A DNA stretch of 11,856 bases from Propionibacteriaceae bacterium. GTDB taxonomy: Bacteria > Actinomycetota > Actinomycetes > Propionibacteriales > Propionibacteriaceae. A program made the translations under genes and the position numbers. Position 1 is the stretch's first letter. The number at the start of each line of letters is the position of its first letter. Shown one piece after another: positions 6,731 to 11,856 of this stretch. The notes below the pieces were generated by a model. The model was not told where the DNA came from. It searched no databases and was given only the letters and a program-made list of their open reading frames with translations. The stretch is from assembly GCA_031260385.1 (NCBI GenBank), contig JAIRKB010000238.1:1-11856 (forward strand), written 5' to 3'.

Positions 6731-7885
6731 ATGAGCGTTTGGGATTTCCTGATTGGGCAGGCACCGGTGGTGGCGGCCTTGACTCGGGCGATTCAGGGGG
6801 CGACGTCGGCGGGAGATCAGCGCTTGGATAAGTATGCGATGACTCACGCCTGGTTGATCACTGGTCCGCCGGGGTCGGGTCGGTCGGTGGCGGCGCGGGC
6901 TTTTGCCGCTGGATTGGAGTGCGCTGCTGGTGGTTGCGGGCAGTGTAAGGCTTGTGCGACAACCCTGGCGGGGACCCACCCGGATGTCACGGTCGTGAGG
7001 ACCGAGCGGTTGAGTATCGGGGTCGATGAGGTCCGCGATCTCGTCCGGCGCTCGGCGATGAGCCCAACCATCGGCTCGTGGCAGGTGATCATCATCGAGG
7101 ACGCCGACCGGGTCACCGAACGTGGTGCCGATGCCTTGTTGAAGGCTATCGAAGAGCCCGCCGCTAAGACCATCTGGGTGCTCTGCGCCCCCACCGCTGA
7201 CGACGTTATCATGACCGTCCGTTCGCGTTGCCGGGCCGTCAACCTGGTCACCCCCGCCACCGCTGCTATCGCCGCTCTACTTGTTAACGAGGGTATCGAC
7301 CAAGCGAGCGCGGACTTCGCCGCCCGGGTCTGCCAGGGCCATATCGGTCGGGCCCGCCTCCACGCCACCAACCCTGAGGTCGCCACCCACCGCCGCGCCA
7401 TCCTCGACATTCCCGCCAAACTCGTCGCCCTCGGCCCTTGCCTCGAACTCGCCTCCTGGGCGGTCACCACTGCCAAAGCCGAAGCGGAGGCTGCCACCGC
7501 CCAACTAGACGCCGAAGAGTCTCAACAGTTGAACTTCGCTCTGGGACTAAGTGGAACCAAGGGGACCCCCCGTGGGGCCGCTGGACAGTTGAAAGACCTC
7601 GAAGAGCAACAGGCCTTGCGCGCCAAACGCTTCGTTCGTGACCGCCTAGACACCGTACTATTAGAACTAACCAGCTACTATCGCGATGTCCTAGTCACCC
7701 AAACCGGTGCCGCTGACCTCACCAACACCGACTACGCCACCCCCATCGCCCAGATCGCCGCCGCCACCACCCCCGAAGCCACCCTACGCTGCCTCGACGC
7801 CATCGCCGACTGCCGCCAAGCCATCATGACCAACGTCGCCCCCCTCCTAGCCTTCGAAGCCCTAATGGTGTCACTGTGGGGATAG
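6731..7885 (+). CDS. holB: DNA polymerase III subunit delta'
   Basis: The delta-prime subunit of the clamp loader, which opens the beta sliding clamp at the replication fork. The 384 residues start MSVWDFLIGQAPVVAAL, usual for actinobacterial delta-prime. GPPGSGRS (45-52) is a P-loop with Arg for the usual Lys, in keeping with a non-hydrolysing delta-prime. C64, C69, C72 and C75 form the zinc module of clamp-loader ATPases. VIIIEDADRVTERGADALLKAIEE (119-142) is the Walker B region, and SRC (165-167) is the conserved arginine-finger motif. The C-terminal collar is helical. ATG 6731 is preferred over the in-frame TTG at 6707 because MSVW is the family start. It is divergent from the ATPase gene. 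Confidence 0.92.
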   Translation: MSVWDFLIGQAPVVAALTRAIQGATSAGDQRLDKYAMTHAWLITGPPGSGRSVAARAFAAGLECAAGGCGQCKACATTLAGTHPDVTVVRTERLSIGVDEVRDLVRRSAMSPTIGSWQVIIIEDADRVTERGADALLKAIEEPAAKTIWVLCAPTADDVIMTVRSRCRAVNLVTPATAAIAALLVNEGIDQASADFAARVCQGHIGRARLHATNPEVATHRRAILDIPAKLVALGPCLELASWAVTTAKAEAEAATAQLDAEESQQLNFALGLSGTKGTPRGAAGQLKDLEEQQALRAKRFVRDRLDTVLLELTSYYRDVLVTQTGAADLTNTDYATPIAQIAAATTPEATLRCLDAIADCRQAIMTNVAPLLAFEALMVSLWG

Positions 7886-7909
7886 TCCACCCCTCCATGT
7901 CCACCCCCT

Positions 7910-7923
7910 GTTCCACCTGGAAC
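7910..7923 (+). terminator. Weak hairpin after holB
   Basis: GTTCC-ACCT-GGAAC forms a 5-bp hairpin (GTTCCA/TGGAAC if the loop is tightened) 24 nt after the holB stop. It has no T-run. Two copies of GTCCACCCC (7885-7893, 7899-7907) lie just before it. It could be a weak terminator; otherwise holB may read through into the leader below. Confidence 0.3.
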
Positions 7924-7951
7924 GCGTTTCAGCCCTCAATCCAGCGTGTCG

Positions 7952-8060
7952 CCAAGAGGACCAGGGGGGCACATGCGACGATGATAGCGGGAACTGAGTC
8001 CCCTCGATAACTCAAGAGCCTTTGAAGGACCCCCAGCCGTCAAACCCGCTCTTGGTGCCC
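7952..8060 (+). ncRNA. Possible structured leader RNA upstream of the DoxX-like gene
   Basis: The 216-bp gap before the DoxX-like gene holds nested complementarity. CAAGAGC (8013-8019) pairs with GCTCTTG (8048-8054). Inside it TTTGA (8021-8025) pairs with TCAAA (8040-8044), around a 14-nt loop holding CCCCC (8030-8034). GGGCAC (7967-7972) pairs with GTGCCC (8055-8060), enclosing this stem and a small hairpin GGGA/TCCC (7989-7992/7999-8002), so a three-way junction can form. CCAAGAG (7952-7958) and AGCGGG (7986-7991) can instead capture the same 3' strand (8049-8055 and 8045-8050). I match it to no known riboswitch class. Whether it is transcribed is not shown by the sequence. Confidence 0.4.
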
Positions 8061-8101
8061 TAATCAGCTCACCCGTGCTGTGCCTACACGAAGGAATGAT
8101 A

Positions 8102-9241
8102 ATGAGCGACGAGACATATGACTCCGACTTTGTTCGTGGTCGATTAGATGCAGCCCTCGCTGAGCCTGGTCCAGGCCGTTTACGAGCGAGACCTTGGTTC
8201 CTCGATGAGCCAAAGGCGGATCAACAGGAGCCGGCCCCCTTCCCGCCTTTGGAGTCCCCCCTTGTCCCCCCATCGGCGGATTCGGTCGTCGACCTGACCT
8301 TTCAGGCGCCGACCGCCGCCGAGCCCTACTTATTGCCAGCAGACGACTCAGAGGTAGTCGATCCACCAGAGTTTGCCCCACCAACCTTCGAGCAACCAGA
8401 TTTCGCTCCTCCAGCCTTCGATCAGCCAGAAGTTGACCCGCCACTAGCCGAGGATCAACCCGGCCCGGCCTTCCCCTCGGACTATAGTTTCCCGGAGGGT
8501 ACCATCGATTTGACCGCCGATAGCCCATACCTACCCGCCGCGCTACCCGACTATGAGACGGACTCGCCTTCAGCGCCGCTAGGGCTGTATCGTGGAGGGG
8601 GGGCAATCCCGAACCCCACTCAGGTCGCAGAGGTGGATCAAGGAGATATGCAGGCGGACAATTCTAGTTATATTACACAATACGACCCGACGCTCGACGA
8701 GCATCGGGCGGCGCGAGCGCGGGCGTTGGGAGAGGTAGATCCCGGCGCTGATGTCGTTGCCGCGCCCCAACAGTTCCTACCACCGTCAACCTACGGTGGC
8801 TGGCCCTCATTCACATTATTTGTTCTTCGAGTCGGGGTTGCCGCGATCTTGGGGATTCGGGCCACCCAGGCCCTGCTCGATTTCACGGCATCAAAGCAGA
8901 TCTGGGCTAACTCGATTCTGACTCGCCCCGATATCTTCGCGATCGTCGAGATCTGCCTAGAGTTCCTCGCCGCCCTGATGTTATTGCTTGGGTTTGGTTC
9001 GCGGGTCGCTGGCGGTTTGATCATCATTAACCAGATCACGGTCCTGATCTTCCTGACTTGGGGCAATTTCAGCCCCTTCCACGATGGGGTCCGCGGGTTC
9101 ATGGGTGAGTTCCAGATCCTAATGATCCTGATCGGCTTGCTCTTCCTCGGTGTCGGCGGTGGTCGCGCAGGTGTTGATGCCGCCATCTATGGCTCAGTCC
9201 TCGAAAAGAAGAACGCTCGGCTAACAAACCCGTACGGGTAA
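8102..9241 (+). CDS. DoxX-like membrane protein with long acidic, Pro-rich N-terminus
   Basis: A 379-residue protein. Residues 1-235 lack hydrophobic segments and are rich in Pro, Asp and Glu, probably disordered; they include decapeptide repeats at 90-119. The C-terminal ~145 residues hold four likely membrane segments (about 235-257, 278-298, 300-320 and 334-352). 'FVLRVGVAAILGIRATQALL', 'EICLEFLAALMLLLGFGSRVAGGL' and 'GEFQILMILIGLLFLGVGGGRAGVD' fit the DoxX family. There is no signal peptide, so the long N-terminus should lie in the cytoplasm. DoxX proteins have been tied to quinone or thiol redox and stress, but no function is clear here. Start ATG 8102 has AAGGA at 8091-8095, 6 nt upstream; in-frame ATG 8096 and GTG 8075 are less likely. 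Confidence 0.82.
   Translation: MSDETYDSDFVRGRLDAALAEPGPGRLRARPWFLDEPKADQQEPAPFPPLESPLVPPSADSVVDLTFQAPTAAEPYLLPADDSEVVDPPEFAPPTFEQPDFAPPAFDQPEVDPPLAEDQPGPAFPSDYSFPEGTIDLTADSPYLPAALPDYETDSPSAPLGLYRGGGAIPNPTQVAEVDQGDMQADNSSYITQYDPTLDEHRAARARALGEVDPGADVVAAPQQFLPPSTYGGWPSFTLFVLRVGVAAILGIRATQALLDFTASKQIWANSILTRPDIFAIVEICLEFLAALMLLLGFGSRVAGGLIIINQITVLIFLTWGNFSPFHDGVRGFMGEFQILMILIGLLFLGVGGGRAGVDAAIYGSVLEKKNARLTNPYG
8369..8458 (+). repeat. Decapeptide repeat region within the DoxX-like gene
   Basis: Three 30-bp units encode EFAPPTFEQP (residues 90-99), DFAPPAFDQP (100-109) and the diverged EVDPPLAEDQ (110-119). The first two differ by conservative changes only (E/D, T/A), while their DNA has drifted at many third positions (GCCCCACCA against GCTCCTCCA). 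The duplication is therefore old and the peptide pattern looks maintained. Confidence 0.7.
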
Positions 9242-9260
9242 GTCACTAGCCCCAGACATA

Positions 9261-9291
9261 GACTAGGCCCCCGGAATCCGGGGGCCTAGTC
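9261..9291. terminator. Strong bidirectional terminator hairpin
   Basis: GACTAGGCCCCCGG (9261-9274) and its exact complement (9278-9291) form a perfect 14-bp GC-rich stem with an AAT loop. It sits 19 nt after the DoxX-like stop and 12 nt before the end of the convergent malate dehydrogenase gene, so it can stop both transcripts. No U-run follows, as is common in high-GC Actinobacteria. Confidence 0.85.
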
Positions 9292-9303
9292 GTTGGTAGA
9301 TGT

Positions 9304-10293
9304 TTACATGAAGCCAAGGGCGGTGACGGCGTCGCGTTCCTCAGCTAGTTCGGCGACGGAGGCGTCGATCTTGGCGCGGGAGAAGTCGTCGATCTCTAGA
9401 CCCTGGACGATTGACCACTCGCCAGCGCTCGTGGTGATGGGGAAGGAGGAGACGAGCCCTTCGGGCACCCCGTACGACCCATCAGAGACCACGGCCATCG
9501 ACGTCCAGTCACCAGCGGGCGTGCCAAGCAACCAGTCGTGGACATGCTCAACGGTGGCGTTGGCGGCCGAACCGGCCGAAGAAGCCCCCCGGGCGGCGAT
9601 CACCGCTGCGCCGCGCTTGGCGACAGTCGGGATGAAGTAGTTTTCGATCCAGTCCTGGTCGTTGACCAAGCCAGCGGCATTGGCGCCGTTAACTTCCGCG
9701 TGATAGATATCCGGGAACTGGGTGGTGGAGTGGTTGCCCCAGATCGTCATCTTGCGAATCTCGGTCACCGGCACACCGAGCTTCTTCGCCAACTGGCTGA
9801 TCGCCCGGTTGTGGTCGAGTCGAGTCAGGGCGGAGAACCGGGAAGCCGGGATATCGGGCGCGTTCTTGGACGCGATCAGGGCATTGGTATTGGCTGGGTT
9901 GCCGGTCACGCAGATCCGAATATCATCAGCGGCGACCTCATTGAGGGCCGCTCCCTGGACGGAGAAGATCGCCCCGTTAGCGCTGAGCAGGTCAGAACGC
10001 TCCATACCAGCGGTCCGCGGGCGAGCGCCGACGAGCATCGCCACATTGACGCCATTGAAGACGGTCTTGGGATCGTCGCCGATCTCGATCTTCGACAGCA
10101 ACGGGAAAGCCCCGTCGTCGAGTTCCATGACGACACCCTCAAGGGCACCCAAAGCGGGGGTGATTTCCAGCAGGCGCAACTCGATTGGTTGATCATCGCC
10201 CAATAGTGAGCCGCTGGCGATGCGGAACAGCAAGCTGTAGCAGATTTGGCCGGCGGCGCCGGTTACGGCAACTTTGACAGGGGTTTTGCTCAT
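9304..10293 (-). CDS. mdh: Malate dehydrogenase (NAD)
   Basis: Interconverts oxaloacetate and malate with NADH; in propionic fermentation it works in the reducing direction, using oxaloacetate from transcarboxylase. The 329 residues are typical of the cytosolic-type enzyme of Actinobacteria. TGAAGQICYSLLFRIASG (11-28) is the dinucleotide-binding loop. E43 in LLEI favours NAD over NADP. ARPRTAGMER (90-99) is the mobile loop with substrate-binding arginines. LTRLDHNR (157-163 plus R) carries D160 of the catalytic pair, and GNHST (186-190) the catalytic H188. Start ATG 10293 has AAGGAG 5-6 nt upstream; a 28-residue upstream extension in the same frame is rejected because the family starts at MSKTPVKVAVTGAAG. 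Confidence 0.95.
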   Translation of the reverse strand: MSKTPVKVAVTGAAGQICYSLLFRIASGSLLGDDQPIELRLLEITPALGALEGVVMELDDGAFPLLSKIEIGDDPKTVFNGVNVAMLVGARPRTAGMERSDLLSANGAIFSVQGAALNEVAADDIRICVTGNPANTNALIASKNAPDIPASRFSALTRLDHNRAISQLAKKLGVPVTEIRKMTIWGNHSTTQFPDIYHAEVNGANAAGLVNDQDWIENYFIPTVAKRGAAVIAARGASSAGSAANATVEHVHDWLLGTPAGDWTSMAVVSDGSYGVPEGLVSSFPITTSAGEWSIVQGLEIDDFSRAKIDASVAELAEERDAVTALGFM

Positions 10294-10310
10294 AGATACT
10301 CCTTCGGCTT

Positions 10311-10327
10311 CGCCCGGCTGCCGGGCG
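10311..10327 (-). promoter_or_regulatory. Hairpin in the mdh 5' leader
   Basis: CGCCCGG-CTG-CCGGGCG is a perfect 7-bp hairpin 18 nt upstream of the mdh start and close to its Shine-Dalgarno. Farther up, CTGGATCC occurs twice (10341-10348 and 10353-10360), and a weak -10-like TATGGT lies at 10368-10373 on the minus strand. If transcription starts there, the leader is about 70 nt and includes the hairpin. A role in mRNA stability or translation is inference. Confidence 0.35.
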
Positions 10328-10415
10328 GATGGGCTTTGGCCTGGATCCACCACTGGATCCTGCTTAGACCATATCATCTTCCCGCCTCAGCTGGGCAGGG
10401 GACCAGGGTGTGGCC

Positions 10416-10421
10416 TATGCT
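10416..10421 (+). promoter_or_regulatory. Probable -10 box of the DUF3467 gene (leaderless)
   Basis: TATGCT fits TANNNT well and is followed by exactly 6 nt (TGAAGT) before ATG 10428, so transcription should start at the A of the start codon. No Shine-Dalgarno and no clear -35 is present. Confidence 0.5.
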
Positions 10422-10427
10422 TGAAGT

Positions 10428-10700
10428 ATGCCGCGAATTCAGCTTGCCCTTCCCCCGGACCGCGCGACCGGGGTCTTCGCCGACTTCGTCCGGGCTTGGC
10501 ACACCAAAGACATTTTCATCCTGGACTTTTCCGCCTACATGGATCCGCCAGCCCACGATGATGGGGCGAACGACATCATGCAGCAGGCAGCGGTGGTTTC
10601 GAGAGTACGGATCCCACCATCGCAGGTCTTCGAGCTGATGAAGGCCCTAGAGCAGCAACTAACCGCCTGGGAGACGGTGACCAAGACCCAGCCAAGCTAG
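10428..10700 (+). CDS. DUF3467 family protein
   Basis: A 90-residue protein matching the DUF3467 pattern. 'GVFADFVRAWHTKDIFILDFSAY' (15-37) corresponds to the 'G.YAN...V..t..EF.lDF' strand pair. 'VVSRVRIPPSQVFELMKALEQQLTAWE' (56-82) corresponds to the 'RV..sP...K.L..aL..n...yE' end. The family is widespread and of unknown function. It is small, soluble and has no cysteines or membrane segments. The gene is divergent from mdh, and its stop lies only 11 bp from that of the convergent peptidase. Confidence 0.85.
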   Translation: MPRIQLALPPDRATGVFADFVRAWHTKDIFILDFSAYMDPPAHDDGANDIMQQAAVVSRVRIPPSQVFELMKALEQQLTAWETVTKTQPS

Positions 10701-10715
10701 TCCCAACCGGGCTAG
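10697..10715. terminator. Small hairpin spanning two convergent stop codons
   Basis: CTAG-(t)-CCC-AACC-GGG-CTAG can form a 7-bp stem with one bulged T. It fills the whole gap between the DUF3467 and peptidase genes and contains both TAG stops. It is the only terminator candidate there; the short stem and lack of a U-run make it weak. Confidence 0.35.
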
Positions 10716-11856
10716 ACAAGGCCGTGACGGATGAAGAGATAGCGCGGATCGGGATCAGTGCCCCGGAAACGACGATAAGCCTCCATAACATCACATGAAC
10801 CACCCCGCGCCAGAATCTCCCGGCGGAAGAAATCCCCATTCTCCCTGGTTAAGCCGCCATTAGCCTCGAACCAGGCCACGGCGTCAGCGTCCATCACCTC
10901 AGCCCACAGATAGCCGTAGTACGAAGCGGCATAGCCACCCCAGATGTGGGAGAAATAACAACTGCGATAGCGAGGCGGAATCAAGGGGAAGTCCACTCCC
11001 GCCGCGCTTAGGGCAGCCGCTTCGAAGGCCTCAATGTCCTCGACGCTACTCGGCAGGTCGTCGATCGGGGTTTGGTGCCAGGCTTGGTCGAGTAGCATCG
11101 CAGAAAAGGCTTCGAAAGCCTCGTACCCTTCGCCAAAGTGGCGGGCCGCCAGCAGGGTGGCCAGCAGTTGGTCAGGGATCGCCTCACCGGTGGTGACCTG
11201 ACGGGCGAACCGAGCGATCACCGACGGTTCCCAACTCCACATTTCGTTGACCTGACTCGGAAACTCGACGAAGTCCCGGGGAGTATTGGTCCCCGATAAG
11301 CTGGGGTAACGGGAGTCGGCCAGCAGCCCATGGAGCGCGTGGCCGAACTCGTGGAAGAGGGTCGTCACATCATCCCAGGTCATCAGCGTTGGCTTACCGG
11401 GCCCCGGGCGGGGTTGATTACAGTTGATCGTCACCACGGGCCGGGTCGCCGCCAGGTGGCCTTGGTCGGTGAGCGAGGTCATCCAGGCGCCACCTTGTTT
11501 GGATGCCCGGGCGTACGGGTCGACAAGCAGCAAACCGATCCCCAACCCATCGGCCTCGCAGACCTCGAAGGTCCGGCAGTCATCGGTGTAACCGGTCACG
11601 GCCTCCAGGGTTCGAAAGCTCAGCCCGTAAAGCCGAGTCGCGGCCGCGAACACCCCATCGGTGAGCACGGTCTCAAAGTCGAGGTAGGTCGACAAGGTCG
11701 CTTCGTCGAGATCGTACCGCTGTTGGCGGGTTCGCTCCGCCAACCAAGCCCAGTCCCAAGCTTCGAGCTTGGCACCGGGTAACTCGGTGTCGAGTTGGGC
11801 TTGGAGGACCGTGGCTTCGCGTTCAGCGTTTGTACGGGCGGCCGCAGCGGCTTGGT
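10712..11856 (-). CDS. dcp: M3 family zinc metallopeptidase, Dcp-like, partial (N-terminus beyond window)
   Basis: The C-terminal 380 residues of a cytoplasmic peptidase; the frame stays open to the window edge, so the start lies outside. A TTG at 11743 would make a shorter protein, but the upstream codons read on as family sequence (LEAWDWAWLAERTRQQRYDL), so it is not the start. HEFGHALH (encoded at 11330-11353) gives two zinc-binding His and the catalytic Glu. The third ligand is the Glu of DFVEFPSQ, 25 residues after the second His, the M3 spacing. 'PRYRSCYFSHIWGGYAASYYGYLWAEVMDADA' and the end 'FRGTDPDPRYLFIRHGL' resemble peptidyl-dipeptidase Dcp, which removes dipeptides from the C-terminus of peptides. 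Oligopeptidase A is the main alternative. All visible catalytic residues are intact. Confidence 0.92.
   Translation of the reverse strand, partial: QAAAAARTNAEREATVLQAQLDTELPGAKLEAWDWAWLAERTRQQRYDLDEATLSTYLDFETVLTDGVFAAATRLYGLSFRTLEAVTGYTDDCRTFEVCEADGLGIGLLLVDPYARASKQGGAWMTSLTDQGHLAATRPVVTINCNQPRPGPGKPTLMTWDDVTTLFHEFGHALHGLLADSRYPSLSGTNTPRDFVEFPSQVNEMWSWEPSVIARFARQVTTGEAIPDQLLATLLAARHFGEGYEAFEAFSAMLLDQAWHQTPIDDLPSSVEDIEAFEAAALSAAGVDFPLIPPRYRSCYFSHIWGGYAASYYGYLWAEVMDADAVAWFEANGGLTRENGDFFRREILARGGSCDVMEAYRRFRGTDPDPRYLFIRHGLV

Noticed and set aside
7919..7950. ECF-sigma type promoter (GGAAC ... CGTGTC) before the DoxX-like gene
   Set aside because: The gap between the elements is about 21 nt, longer than the 16-19 nt expected for SigE- or SigH/SigR-type promoters.
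7952..8060. Actinobacterial 6C RNA
   Set aside because: That motif needs two hairpins each with at least six C in the loop. Here one loop has five C and the other hairpin does not fit. A tRNA was also considered, but no T-loop or cloverleaf is present.
9538..10206. Open frame of 222 codons on the plus strand opposite mdh
   Set aside because: It overlaps malate dehydrogenase, which has all its catalytic motifs, and shows no family features or ribosome site.

Overview
The window looks like a piece of actinobacterial chromosome from a propionic-acid bacterium (Propionibacteriaceae or a close relative). The strongest evidence is the methylmalonyl-CoA carboxytransferase (transcarboxylase) operon at 720-4430. 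Its 5S, 12S and 1.3S subunits resemble, from start to end, what I remember of the Propionibacterium freudenreichii proteins. The DNA is fairly GC-rich, several genes appear to start without a leader, and the terminator hairpins lack U-runs; all three fit an actinobacterium. Most of the content is housekeeping. I see no transposase, integrase, CRISPR array, tRNA or rRNA.

Layout. 1-656 (minus): a Gfo/Idh/MocA-like oxidoreductase cut by the window edge. 657-719: an AT-rich divergent intergenic region. 720-4430 (plus): transcarboxylase 5S, 12S, a small coiled-coil protein and the 1.3S biotin carrier, tightly spaced and ended by a 60-nt hairpin at 4442-4501. 4534-6581 (minus): an ATPase of the AAA_14/DUF4143 type followed by an unrecognised 220-residue protein. 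6586-6669: an array of 23-bp repeats directly against the ATPase start, each copy with a TATAGT box. 6731-7885 (plus): DNA polymerase III delta-prime (holB). 7886-8101: 216 bp without a gene, holding a possible folded leader RNA. 8102-9241 (plus): a DoxX-like membrane protein with a long disordered N-terminus, closed by a perfect 14-bp hairpin at 9261-9291. 9304-10293 (minus): malate dehydrogenase. 10428-10700 (plus): a DUF3467 protein. 10712-11856 (minus): an M3 metallopeptidase (Dcp-like), cut by the window edge.

How the genes work together. Transcarboxylase moves a carboxyl group from methylmalonyl-CoA to pyruvate, giving propionyl-CoA and oxaloacetate. Malate dehydrogenase reduces oxaloacetate to malate on the way to succinate. 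Both belong to the Wood-Werkman propionate cycle, although here they are separate transcription units. The other genes share no obvious pathway.

The parts that are not routine are the promoter-like tandem array in front of the ATPase and its unknown partner, the competing pairings in the 7952-8060 leader, the small fourth protein of the transcarboxylase operon, and the decayed palindrome at 4442-4501. All were read by eye; no alignment, folding or database search was run.
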